This document shows, one piece after another, positions 9,578 through 18,102 of a stretch of DNA of 64,000 nt. The translations under genes and the position numbers were made by a program. Each line of letters starts with the position of its first letter. The stretch's first letter is position 1. Origin of the DNA: Balneola sp. Its GTDB lineage: Bacteria; Bacteroidota; Rhodothermia; Balneolales; Balneolaceae. The notes beneath the pieces were generated by a model, which saw only the letters and a list, made by a program, of their open reading frames with translations, was not told the DNA's origin and did no database searches. The stretch covers positions 1-64,000 of the forward strand of contig JANQSE010000007.1 of NCBI GenBank assembly GCA_028284195.1. The letters run 5' to 3'.

Positions 9578-10014
9578 TGGCTATTACTTTTCCTGATAAA
9601 ACCCCCATTATCGAATACACGCATACCCTGCGCAGCAGGTATGGAGAAACGGACAAAATGGGGTATGTATATTACGGGCGGTATCTGGAATATTTTGAAG
9701 TAGCCAGAACCGAAATGATTCGCTCTTATGGGCTTTCGTACAAAGAATTAGAAGATGAAGGGATAATGCTTCCGGTAATCCATTCTGAGTTGGAGTACAA
9801 GATGCCGGTTTATTATGATGTAGAAATGCAGATCAAAGTTATGGTATTTGAAACCCCGGGTGTCCGGCTCCAAACATTTTATCAGGTATATACAAAAGAA
9901 GAAAAGACCCCCCATGTATTTGGTGAAGTTACCCTGTGCTTTATGGATTCAGAAACAAGGCGCCCTTGCCGTGCACCCAAAGAATTTTTAGACAGAATTG
10001 AACAAAATTCTTAA
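9577..10014 (+). CDS. Acyl-CoA thioesterase, YbgC/4HBT family
   Basis: A single hotdog-fold domain of 145 residues. RYGETDKMGYVYYGRYLEYFEVAR carries the catalytic Asp and the following substrate-binding helix of the 4-hydroxybenzoyl-CoA thioesterase family; the rest is the beta-sheet (FYQVYTKEEK, EVTLCFMD). It should hydrolyse short acyl-CoA or acyl-ACP thioesters. The start is GTG at 9577, inside the accA stop codon. That coupling to fatty-acid synthesis fits the predicted role. It is unlike E. coli ybgC, which sits beside tol-pal. Confidence 0.87.
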   Translation: MAITFPDKTPIIEYTHTLRSRYGETDKMGYVYYGRYLEYFEVARTEMIRSYGLSYKELEDEGIMLPVIHSELEYKMPVYYDVEMQIKVMVFETPGVRLQTFYQVYTKEEKTPHVFGEVTLCFMDSETRRPCRAPKEFLDRIEQNS

Positions 10015-10016
10015 TT

Positions 10017-10487
10017 GTGGCAGCTGAATTACATTTTCAGAATAAAGGGCTTTATATGTGTACACTGTTGGGAAGCCTAAGTATTTTCGTCATTGCTTTA
10101 GGGCCCGGTCTGTTCAATAATTCACCGGTTATTTATAAAAGCTGGCAGTTCCATGCTTTTCATTTGTTATGCCACCAGGATGCAGATCGATCTTTTCTTA
10201 TAGATGGAACCCAAATGGCTGTGTGCGCAAGATGTATTGGTATTTATAGTTCTTTTTTTACGGGTGTAATTTTAATGCCGGTTTTAATACTAATAAAAAA
10301 AGTTAAGTCCCGATTTTATTTCAGATTGTTAGTTGGTACTATTATTTTAAACTTTGTTGATGTATTGAGTAACCAATTCGAATTTTGGACGAATACAAAC
10401 TGGTCGCGGTTTTTTCTTGGAGCTTTATTCGGACTAAGTGCCGCTTTTTTACTTGCTAACGAATTTTTCAAAAAACTAAACAACTAA
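10017..10487 (+). CDS. DUF2085 membrane protein
   Basis: A membrane protein of 156 residues with about four hydrophobic segments. The DUF2085 signatures are present: FHLLCHQDADRSF, followed by VCARCIGIYSSFFTG. The conserved Cys-His-Gln and Cys-x2-Cys suggest a metal or redox site, but no function is established for the family. The start is GTG, two bases after the thioesterase stop. It probably belongs to the same transcript as accA. Confidence 0.8.
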   Translation: MAAELHFQNKGLYMCTLLGSLSIFVIALGPGLFNNSPVIYKSWQFHAFHLLCHQDADRSFLIDGTQMAVCARCIGIYSSFFTGVILMPVLILIKKVKSRFYFRLLVGTIILNFVDVLSNQFEFWTNTNWSRFFLGALFGLSAAFLLANEFFKKLNN

Positions 10488-10502
10488 ACAAAGAGGTATA
10501 AC

Positions 10503-11054
10503 ATGGAAAACGAAGAAATGAAACCAAGCTATTGGCCATCTGTTTTGTATGGAGCAATAATTATTGGTGTGATTATGGTATTAATGAGTATTGGCAGCCA
10601 GTACATGACAATTGGTAGTGAACCAACAGGAGCTCAATTTACACTCCCACAACTTATAGGTACTCTGGTATGTTTTATTGCTGCAATAGGTGGGGTATTA
10701 GCAGCTCGCCATTATGCAAAAACTCATGACATTACATTTCCTATCGGGACGGGAGCATTAATTGGTTTCTTGACCGGAGTTGTTGGAGTTGCTATTAGTG
10801 CTGTGGTTTCTTTAATCTGGACTAAAGTTGTAGATCCTGGTTTAAATCAAGCAGTTTATGACTGGCAGGTAGCTAACCTAGAAGCCCAAAACTTGCCAGA
10901 AGCACAAATGGAAATGTCCCTATCTTTCATCCCTGATCCTACGTCAATGTCAGCTTTTTTTATAGCCACAGGAATTTCACTTGTTGTAATTGGAATTCTG
11001 AATGCGCTCACAGGTATGATTGGTGCCAAAATTTTTGCATCAGAAGAGGGTTAA
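10503..11054 (+). CDS. DUF4199 membrane protein
   Basis: A membrane protein of 183 residues with four predicted helices (VLYGAIIIGVIMVLM, LIGTLVCFIAAIGGVLAA, ALIGFLTGVVGVAISAV, FFIATGISLVVIGILNAL). The YWPSVLYGAI opening and overall pattern match DUF4199, common and uncharacterised in Bacteroidota. A good ribosome binding site (AGAGG) precedes the ATG. It lies between DUF2085 and a CPBP protease in a same-strand run, so a shared envelope role is possible but unproven. Confidence 0.7.
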   Translation: MENEEMKPSYWPSVLYGAIIIGVIMVLMSIGSQYMTIGSEPTGAQFTLPQLIGTLVCFIAAIGGVLAARHYAKTHDITFPIGTGALIGFLTGVVGVAISAVVSLIWTKVVDPGLNQAVYDWQVANLEAQNLPEAQMEMSLSFIPDPTSMSAFFIATGISLVVIGILNALTGMIGAKIFASEEG

Positions 11055-11063
11055 GATTCTTCA

Positions 11064-12023
11064 ATGACGGAAAACGAAACTCCATCTGCACACACTTCCA
11101 CATTTTACGAACAAACCATTGAACCCTGGGTAGAGCGTAATGGCTTTGCCCATTGGGCAATGGCTTTAGGCTGGGTATTTGTTGCAGCAATTAGCTTCCA
11201 GTTATTTGGGGCAATACTTCAGGTAATATTGATTTTCGCTACGTCAGATAATTTGACTGATGTAAATGAGATCATGAGCGTATTAGCAGAGAAAGTTGAG
11301 CTTTTGATGCTGGCAAATACAATCGCCCAATTTACTATGCTGGCAGGGGGCACTTTTATCGGGATCAAGCTTCACCGAAAAGTGAAGGAAAACAGGAAAT
11401 TTCTTCGTCTGCAAAAAGGAGAGAATTTCGCACAGCAGCTGGCACTTACAGTACTGCTTTTTTTAGTAGGTTTTCCCATTGTTCTTTTTTTGGGATGGGT
11501 AAATTCTTTTTTGCCGGCCAGCGATTTTATGAAGCAAATAGCTGATCAATCAGCAGAAATAATTGCTTCTCTTCTTCGGTCAGAAAATGGGATTTTACTT
11601 GGGTTTCTTTTTATAGGGATAACTCCTGCAATCTGCGAGGAATTACTATTTCGTGGATATATGTTTCGAGCCTTCGAGAAATCTACCCGGCTTATCACAA
11701 CCATATTGGTTACAAGTATCGTGTTTTCCATGTTTCATCTTGATGTGATGGGATTTTTACCCAGAATGTTTTTAGGTGTACTATTGGCATATGTTACATG
11801 GACTTCGAACAGCTTATACCCTGCTATGTTAGGCCATTTGGTTAACAATGGCGGTATTGTAATAGCTGCAGGCTTTAACCCGGAATTATTAAACGAAGCC
11901 CCAACTCCCGATTCGGAAATGCCGTGGCTTTTAATTGCAATTAGTTTCGTTCTTACGCCTTGCGTTTTATATCTTCTGAAAAAATTCAGATCAGAAATAA
12001 AACCACTTCCAAAAGATGTTTAG
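11064..12023 (+). CDS. CPBP family intramembrane glutamic endopeptidase
   Basis: A multi-helix membrane protein of 319 residues with the Abi/CAAX-protease motifs in order: EELLFRGYMFRAFEK (motif 1 with Glu-Glu and Arg), FSMFHLD (motif 2, Phe-x3-His), and LYPAMLGHLVNN (motif 3, His and Asn). These residues form the glutamic-protease active site in the membrane. The family cleaves prenylated or other small membrane proteins; some members protect against bacteriocins. The gene is 9 bp downstream of DUF4199 and overlaps the next gene by 8 bases. Confidence 0.9.
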   Translation: MTENETPSAHTSTFYEQTIEPWVERNGFAHWAMALGWVFVAAISFQLFGAILQVILIFATSDNLTDVNEIMSVLAEKVELLMLANTIAQFTMLAGGTFIGIKLHRKVKENRKFLRLQKGENFAQQLALTVLLFLVGFPIVLFLGWVNSFLPASDFMKQIADQSAEIIASLLRSENGILLGFLFIGITPAICEELLFRGYMFRAFEKSTRLITTILVTSIVFSMFHLDVMGFLPRMFLGVLLAYVTWTSNSLYPAMLGHLVNNGGIVIAAGFNPELLNEAPTPDSEMPWLLIAISFVLTPCVLYLLKKFRSEIKPLPKDV

Positions 12024-12294
12024 CGATCCTAAGCCCAATGATATTGAGAACTGGGTATGCATACTTGAGCGTAGTACAAAACTAGAAGTAGAGCTCGCAA
12101 AAAGCTATTTGTCGAGTTTAAGAATTCCGTCCAATATTCTATCCAAACAAGATTCTTCTTACAGCCTTAGTGTGGGCGATATGTCTTTTGCCTATTTATA
12201 CGTGCCCAATGAGTTTGAAAAAGAAGCTCGCAAAGCCCTTGAGGAAATGGAAAAAGCGGAAGGCTTAACAGATGAAGAAGAGGACGATTCTTGA
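12016..12294 (+). CDS. DUF2007-like small protein
   Basis: A small soluble protein of 92 residues. The ENWVCILERSTKLEVELAKSYL start and the IPSNILSKQDSSY...LYVPNEFEKEARKAL pattern resemble DUF2007, a small ferredoxin-like beta-alpha-beta fold often annotated as a putative signal-transducing protein. The tail is very acidic (EEEDDS). It overlaps the protease gene by 8 bases and the cdsA TTG start by 4, so it is embedded in the operon. Confidence 0.65.
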   Translation: MFSDPKPNDIENWVCILERSTKLEVELAKSYLSSLRIPSNILSKQDSSYSLSVGDMSFAYLYVPNEFEKEARKALEEMEKAEGLTDEEEDDS

Positions 12295-13112
12295 ATGAAC
12301 TTCTGAAAAGAGTACTCTTCGCAGTTCCTGCAGCTGTTTTTTTTATCGCAGTTATGTGGTACAAAAGCTGGGCTTTCAACATTTTAATTATATCAATTGG
12401 CTTATTTACACAATTTGAGATAGTAAAGCTCCTTAAAAAAGCCGGTTCTCAAACCAATATTATTTTCCCTTATCTAATTGGCTTATGGGTGATGTTGTAT
12501 CCATATCTTCCATTTGCATTTGAAATTGGATTAACGCTCTTTCTAATATTTAGTGTGATCCAAACATTTTATTCAAATCAGGAAAAATTCAGCCATCTTG
12601 CCAATACTTTTTTTGCCGGGATCTACGCGCCTTTAGGTTTATTATGTTTGATGTTGATCAGATCGTTAGGAACTAACGAGCAGGGTTTTGCACTGGCACT
12701 TACATTAGTGCTAATGATTTGGGGTGGCGATGTGTTCGCTTATTTTGGCGGTAAGCAGTTCGGTAAACATAAACTGGCTCCTTCAATTAGCCCCAACAAA
12801 ACCGTAGAAGGGTTTTTGTTTGGGTTTGGAGGATGTGCAGCAGGCTTGGCCATTTCAATCTATGCTCTTCCGTTTCAATCGCCCATTTCATTAATAAATG
12901 GTTTTCCTCTTATTATTTTGATCGGAATTTTCGGACCTGTGGGAGATTTACTTGAAAGCAGGGTCAAAAGAAAAGCCGGAGAAAAAGACTCATCCAATCT
13001 GTTGCCAGGTCATGGCGGCTTTTTCGATCGTTTTGATGCACTAATCACTGCTTCATGTGCTATGTACATTTATCTTAGTTTTGCACTGGAGATGGGTTAT
13101 GTGTCACTTTAA
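12291..13112 (+). CDS. cdsA: Phosphatidate cytidylyltransferase
   Basis: CdsA (273 residues) makes CDP-diacylglycerol from phosphatidate and CTP, the branch point of phospholipid synthesis. It is a polytopic membrane protein with about seven hydrophobic segments. The C-terminal signature is intact: SRVKRKAGEKDSSNLLPGHGG followed by FFDRFDAL. The start is TTG at 12291; the nearby ATG at 12295 is out of frame and stops after three codons. The gene overlaps the DUF2007-like gene by 4 bases. Confidence 0.94.
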   Translation: MNELLKRVLFAVPAAVFFIAVMWYKSWAFNILIISIGLFTQFEIVKLLKKAGSQTNIIFPYLIGLWVMLYPYLPFAFEIGLTLFLIFSVIQTFYSNQEKFSHLANTFFAGIYAPLGLLCLMLIRSLGTNEQGFALALTLVLMIWGGDVFAYFGGKQFGKHKLAPSISPNKTVEGFLFGFGGCAAGLAISIYALPFQSPISLINGFPLIILIGIFGPVGDLLESRVKRKAGEKDSSNLLPGHGGFFDRFDALITASCAMYIYLSFALEMGYVSL

Positions 13113-14154
13113 AGCAAAGTGGTTCACTAAAAATTTAGTTTTAAGCAATGTATTTACTATTGCAAGAGGTTCAAGATCCACAGTCAATAATGTTTTTTTA
13201 TCCATTGAAAAAGATGGTGTGGAAGGATTGGGAGAGGCGGGGCCCAACACCCGATATAACGAAACCTCAAAAACAGTAGCCCGGTTTTTTGAGCGGTTTC
13301 CATTTCAGGAATTGCCGGATGTACATAGCCCTGAAGAACTTGAACAATTCATTCAGGAAAAATCTTTTTTTATTGAACAAAAGGCTGGAATTCCATCTCC
13401 TCAATCAGCAAAAGTAGCTATCGAAATGGTTTGGCTCGATTGGTGGGGGAAATCTCAAAAACAGCCGCTTTGGAAATTATGGGGAGCAAGATCTTCTGTT
13501 GGCCCAATTACCTCCTATACAATCGGGATTGATGAAATTGAAGTGATGCAGCAAAAAATAAAAGAAGCCAAAAACTATCCGGTTTATAAAATTAAGCTGG
13601 GTACCGATCACGACAGAGAGATTATACAGGGCGTCCGGGAAGTAACAGATAAACCGCTGCGGGTAGATGCCAACGAAGGCTGGCAAACAATAGATCAGGC
13701 GATAAGGGAAATTGATTTTTTGAAAGAGCAAAATGTGGAAATGGTGGAGCAGCCTATGCATGCTTCCATGCAATCCGATTTGCGGGAACTTAAAAAGAGA
13801 TCCCCGTTGTCGTTGTGTGCTGATGAAAGTTTTACAGGTTCAGAAAACCTGGAAGACATTGCAGAAGCTTTTGATGTCATCAATATCAAGCTGATGAAAA
13901 TTGGCAGCATGGTTAAAGCAAAGCGAACCATTGAGCGGGCCCATGAGTTGGGATTGGAAGTAATGATCGGGTGTATGATCGAAAGTTCACTTGCAATTAC
14001 AGCCGGGGGTGTGTTAGCTTTGTTCAGCGAATATGCTGATCTCGATGGCAACCTGTTGATATCTAACGACCCTTATTCGGGATTGAAAGTGCAAAAAGAT
14101 GGTAGAATCTTACTGAATGAAGAAAGTGGAATTGGGGTTTTAAAAGCAGATTAA
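13099..14154 (+). CDS. Dipeptide epimerase (L-Ala-D/L-Glu epimerase-like), enolase superfamily
   Basis: An enolase-superfamily enzyme of 351 residues. Active-site features are visible: YKIKLG with the KxK base, LRVDANEGW, MVEQPM and LCADESF as the three metal ligands (Asp, Glu, Asp), INIKLMKIGS with the second Lys base, and IGCMIESS as in dipeptide epimerases. The likely substrate is L-Ala-D-Glu from murein turnover, which it would epimerise for recycling; other dipeptides are possible. I chose the ATG at 13099, 14 bases inside cdsA, because an upstream start at 13057 adds 14 atypical residues. Confidence 0.85.
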   Translation: MCHFKAKWFTKNLVLSNVFTIARGSRSTVNNVFLSIEKDGVEGLGEAGPNTRYNETSKTVARFFERFPFQELPDVHSPEELEQFIQEKSFFIEQKAGIPSPQSAKVAIEMVWLDWWGKSQKQPLWKLWGARSSVGPITSYTIGIDEIEVMQQKIKEAKNYPVYKIKLGTDHDREIIQGVREVTDKPLRVDANEGWQTIDQAIREIDFLKEQNVEMVEQPMHASMQSDLRELKKRSPLSLCADESFTGSENLEDIAEAFDVINIKLMKIGSMVKAKRTIERAHELGLEVMIGCMIESSLAITAGGVLALFSEYADLDGNLLISNDPYSGLKVQKDGRILLNEESGIGVLKAD

Positions 14155-14169
14155 ATTAATTTTCCAACT

Positions 14170-15069
14170 ATGAATATTTTAATCACAGGCGGAACAGGGT
14201 TTATAGGGCGAGAACTTCGGGAGGCTCTGTTGAAGGAAGGCCATAACCTGGTGATTATTACCAGAAGCCCCGGAAAGCATGAAGGTGAAGGAGCATCTAA
14301 TCAACGGTTTATTAGTTGGGAAGACGATCTTGTTGTCGAAATGGAGAGCTGTGATGCAGTAATTAACTTGGCCGGGGAAAATATTTTCGGCCAGCGATGG
14401 AATGATGAGGTTAAGAAAAAAATTTATGACAGCCGCATAGATTCAACCCGAATGTTGGTAAAGGCAATGCAAAAAGCCGGGGATAAACCGGAATTGTTCA
14501 TTTCGGCATCAGCATCAGGAATATATGGGAACAGAGGGGATGAAATTATAGATGAAGAAAGTGAGGCTGCCGATGATTTTCTGGCCAGAGTATGTATCGA
14601 CTGGGAAGCTGAATCGCAAAAAGCTGCTGAGTTTGGAGTCCGGGTTGTAAACCCCAGAATTGGGATTGTATTCGAAGAAGGCGGTGGTGCTTTGGAAAAA
14701 ATGATCCCTGCTTTTCAATTTTTTGTTGGCGGCCCGATTGGAGATGGCAAACAATATATGAGCTGGGTTCATAGAACGGACCTGGTGAAAGCATTATTAT
14801 TTCCTATCGAACAAAAAGGTTTTATCGGGCATTACAATGTGTGTTCACCAAATCCTGCTACAATGAATGAGGTTGCTGATACTCTTGGGAGCGTAATGAA
14901 TCGCCCATCTTTTTTTAGAGTGCCCAGGTTTGCCTTAGATATTGTTTTTGGGGAAGCGGCCCAGCCCATTACCGGCAGCACAAGAATGCAGCCCAAAAAG
15001 TTGCAGGTTGCCGGCTTCAAATTTCGATTCGAAGAACTGGAAGAAGCTCTGGCGGATATAATTTCCTGA
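14170..15069 (+). CDS. TIGR01777 family NAD-dependent epimerase (SDR39U1/YfcH-like)
   Basis: An extended short-chain dehydrogenase-like protein of 299 residues. It has the N-terminal dinucleotide motif ITGGTGFIGREL, VINLAGENIFGQRWN, SASASGIYGNRGD, and a C-terminal DUF1731-like tail (QPITGSTRMQPKKL...AGFKFRFEELEEAL). The family is called a putative sugar-nucleotide epimerase, but no substrate is established. It begins 15 bases after the dipeptide epimerase and ends the run that started at accA. Confidence 0.87.
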   Translation: MNILITGGTGFIGRELREALLKEGHNLVIITRSPGKHEGEGASNQRFISWEDDLVVEMESCDAVINLAGENIFGQRWNDEVKKKIYDSRIDSTRMLVKAMQKAGDKPELFISASASGIYGNRGDEIIDEESEAADDFLARVCIDWEAESQKAAEFGVRVVNPRIGIVFEEGGGALEKMIPAFQFFVGGPIGDGKQYMSWVHRTDLVKALLFPIEQKGFIGHYNVCSPNPATMNEVADTLGSVMNRPSFFRVPRFALDIVFGEAAQPITGSTRMQPKKLQVAGFKFRFEELEEALADIIS

Positions 15070-15350
15070 AGGAAGGATTAAGGAATTAGAAAATTCAAAG
15101 TTAAGAATGGTGAGGAATACCCTTTGCGAGGATTGGACACAACAAAGCTCGATCCCGACAGCTGTTGGGGTAGTTGATGTATCTGCATAATAATCCTGCT
15201 AATCTCGAAAATCGAGACAGAATCTTGGTAAAACGGGAGCAGGGAATAGAATGAAGAACAAAAACTGGCGTTATTTTTGGGACTTCGGGACGAAGAAGCT
15301 CAAATTAAATTTGAGGCAAGTAAAGGTTAGGCCAAGTAATTCTTAATTTT
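15070..15350. other. Convergent intergenic region with small palindromes
   Basis: No credible reading frame here. It contains short inverted repeats: CTCGA around an AAA loop near 15216, and CTCAAAT/ATTTGAG around TAA near 15299. Neither has a T-run, so neither is a convincing terminator. It separates the + strand SDR gene from the minus-strand lipoprotein gene. Confidence 0.4.
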
Positions 15351-17990
15351 TCATTCTTCATCCCGAAGAATAGTCCAGCAGCGTAAGCCTTCACGGGTTT
15401 GGGCGATTAATTCTTTTTCTCCGTCGCCATCTAAATCAGTAATAATCGGATATTTCATTCCGGACGTGGGCAGGCCGTAAAAGCGCTCACCTGTTAACAC
15501 ATCCCAGGAAAAAAGCCTGCCAAATTCTGCTAAAGCAATCAGGTTTTGGTTTCTATCCGAGTCAATATCAACAAACCTGGGATGTAGGGTAGTGGAAGCT
15601 GGTTGTCCAAGGTTTTCGGTTAACCGGAGCTCTCCCCGCAAATTAATCCCAAAAATGGAGCCATTACGGCTTTGTGTTACTAGAAGATCTTCTCTGAAAA
15701 ACCCTTCTTCATTTTTTAAAAGAATTCTCTCTTCCACATCAACCGAAAGCAACTCGTTGTTAGTTACATAAAGAGATTTTATTGAAACAGAATCCATTCG
15801 GATAAATGTACCCAGGGAATCTATGATGCTCGGATTTTTACCAATCGAATAAAGATTACCATCAGATGCAGCTCCATATATAGAATTTTTGAAAACCAAT
15901 GGAGAGCCGTTAAATCCTGCATTTATAAACTGCGGATAACCAGGGCGCGTTGCGCCGCTTCTTAACCAGCCATGCAGGATATTTTGGGAGAAAACCCATA
16001 TTGACCATGTATCATCTACCTGAGCAAATAACGGCTTTGAGGTAACCACCGCATTAACTGTTTGTGGCCACCCAGATACATTTTGGCCACGCCGGTCTAT
16101 TACATGCACCAAACGGTCTTCGGTGGCAGCTATAATTTCCGGAATTCCATTCCTTCGAACATCTGTTACTACAATTGGTGCAGTTATAGGTTGGTTTAAC
16201 TCAATGGGGAATTGCGGTAGCAAATCTCCGTTTTGGTTCCAGGCAAATATTTTGGTACCTGCACCTATCATAATTACAGGTTGGTTATTTGCATACCAGT
16301 CGTAAAGTACCGGGCTGCCTATTGGCATGCTTCCACCGGTTGAAGCTGTCATAACAATTGTTCCATCCGCGGCCACAGCTGTTATATCTCCATTAGTGGT
16401 GGAGTAGATGATCTCGTTACTGCTGCTTCCAACAATATCCCCAAGAATTGGGGTACCCGTAAGGTTACTGTTAAACAAAGGAGAAACCCAGAGCTCCTGG
16501 TAAGGTTGCGTGGAGCCTTCTTTGTTTGCAGTTTTAAAAGTGAAATCTATGGAAGACTGATTTAGCCTTTGCATTGTGATGTAAGAAATATCGAACTGAT
16601 TCAGTAAACTTGTTACTGAGTTTTTAGGAAGTAGAAATGGAGTAATAAACTCCTTAAAATCTTCAGAGTTCGACCAGACAAAACCGCTTATTTCATCCGG
16701 AAGGTCTCTTCTTGCATCAGTGTAGTCGTTATTATAATATATCACCCTTCGTCTGGCACGATCTGCTTCCACACTTTCAGAAAGTCCTTTCCGGTTAGAA
16801 ATCACTACAACACTTCGTGAAAAGGAAATGTAGAAATCTGTATAAGGGCTTAATTCGGATCCCAGTAAATTGCTTAGAACAGCACTACTTGCATAGTAAG
16901 AATTTCCCGTTCTGGTAATAAAACCGTTTGAGGCCAGCCGGTTTAGTTTATTTCGAAGCCCGCGCACATTATTCAGTTTCCTCATGAATAAATATTCCCC
17001 GCTCGAAAGCAGTCCTGATTTTGGGAATGCTTCGAATGCAAGCTCATCGTCAAGGGTGCGGGCAATATCCATATAATCAGAATCAGAATTAAGCAGGAGG
17101 GAATCTAGTTTACTAATTTTGCCGGCTTGCGTTACAGGGGTTAGTTTTGGAGGAAGCCGGAACAAAGCGAATGCTGCGGCATTGCTAGAAATATACCGGT
17201 CTAAAACTATTGGAGTATTTTTTGAAGAAACAGCATCTACCAGTACAGAACGCGCTGTATCAGAAAGCGTTACTTTACCTTGCAGTGTAAATGTGGTATT
17301 GGTGGAATCTCCTTCTTCAGTAAAATTTAATGATGAAGGTTTGCTCCCGCTAAAAGCATCCACAATAGATGGCCGGTACGTAACATTTGCAAATTGCTCA
17401 ACCCAGCCATCAAGTTCAGGAGTATTCATAACTAATTGCCCGGGGGTATCTCCGACAGGTAATTGCATTGAATTGGTAGAACCGGTATAAGAACGCAGCG
17501 AGAATTCGATGGCAATACTTGAAGTAGAAAAAATTAACCACTCATGTATTTGAGCAGCGTACAAAACACTGTTATTTTCTGTTGTTATTTTATGAATCGT
17601 ATTTCCATTCAGGGTATAGTAGTTTTGAGCAAATGCTTGATAGAAGTCGGTAACCCAGCTGTTAATGGATTTGGAAGACTCTGTAATCCAGATAAGCTCT
17701 GATTCGGTAGCGGAAGAAGGAAACAGAATCAATCCTTTAAGTGAAATATTTGCAAGTAAGGCTGGGTCAAAGCTGGAAATCTGTTGTATAGAATTCGGAG
17801 TGATGTCTTCCAACAAAGAAGCATATCCGGTTTCTGGAAGATTCGAAATGGTTATTCCATTATTGGGAATTATGAGGAAACTGGATTTTGATGGTACTAA
17901 TGCTGTCCAGGGTTGCTTTTCTACAGGCCTGCATGCAAAAAAAAGTAGAACGAAAAAGGTTGTAATTAGTAGCGTAAGTACACGTTGCAT
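15351..17990 (-). CDS. Large lipoprotein with C-terminal beta-propeller
   Basis: A lipoprotein of 879 residues. MQRVLTLLITTFFVLLFFAC gives a signal peptide with a lipobox ending at Cys-20. The N-terminal ~480 residues are an unrecognised domain (LVPSKSSFLIIPNN, LILFPSSATESELIWI). From about residue 515 onward, repeats of about 45 residues (GTPILGDIVGSSSNEIIYST, APIVVTDVRRNGIPEIIAAT, PIITDLDGDGEKELIAQT) look like an FG-GAP/PQQ-type propeller, with DLDGDGEKE near the end resembling a calcium-binding loop. I chose this start over one 33 residues upstream because it gives a clean lipoprotein signal. It diverges from the BatA-like gene over 112 bp. Function unknown, probably outer-membrane associated. 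Confidence 0.75.
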   Translation of the reverse strand: MQRVLTLLITTFFVLLFFACRPVEKQPWTALVPSKSSFLIIPNNGITISNLPETGYASLLEDITPNSIQQISSFDPALLANISLKGLILFPSSATESELIWITESSKSINSWVTDFYQAFAQNYYTLNGNTIHKITTENNSVLYAAQIHEWLIFSTSSIAIEFSLRSYTGSTNSMQLPVGDTPGQLVMNTPELDGWVEQFANVTYRPSIVDAFSGSKPSSLNFTEEGDSTNTTFTLQGKVTLSDTARSVLVDAVSSKNTPIVLDRYISSNAAAFALFRLPPKLTPVTQAGKISKLDSLLLNSDSDYMDIARTLDDELAFEAFPKSGLLSSGEYLFMRKLNNVRGLRNKLNRLASNGFITRTGNSYYASSAVLSNLLGSELSPYTDFYISFSRSVVVISNRKGLSESVEADRARRRVIYYNNDYTDARRDLPDEISGFVWSNSEDFKEFITPFLLPKNSVTSLLNQFDISYITMQRLNQSSIDFTFKTANKEGSTQPYQELWVSPLFNSNLTGTPILGDIVGSSSNEIIYSTTNGDITAVAADGTIVMTASTGGSMPIGSPVLYDWYANNQPVIMIGAGTKIFAWNQNGDLLPQFPIELNQPITAPIVVTDVRRNGIPEIIAATEDRLVHVIDRRGQNVSGWPQTVNAVVTSKPLFAQVDDTWSIWVFSQNILHGWLRSGATRPGYPQFINAGFNGSPLVFKNSIYGAASDGNLYSIGKNPSIIDSLGTFIRMDSVSIKSLYVTNNELLSVDVEERILLKNEEGFFREDLLVTQSRNGSIFGINLRGELRLTENLGQPASTTLHPRFVDIDSDRNQNLIALAEFGRLFSWDVLTGERFYGLPTSGMKYPIITDLDGDGEKELIAQTREGLRCWTILRDEE

Positions 17991-18102
17991 AAATGGATTT
18001 AAACCATCTTTTTTTGAATATTGAACATTGTATTGGCTAAGTCGTTTTCTTACAAAAAGTTCCAATCCAATCAGTGACAAAAGTAACATTTTTTTGAGCT
18101 AA

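Noticed and set aside
13057-13098. Upstream start for the dipeptide epimerase
   Set aside because: The extra 14 residues (MLCTFILVLHWRWV) are cdsA sequence read in another frame and do not fit the enolase-superfamily N-terminus.
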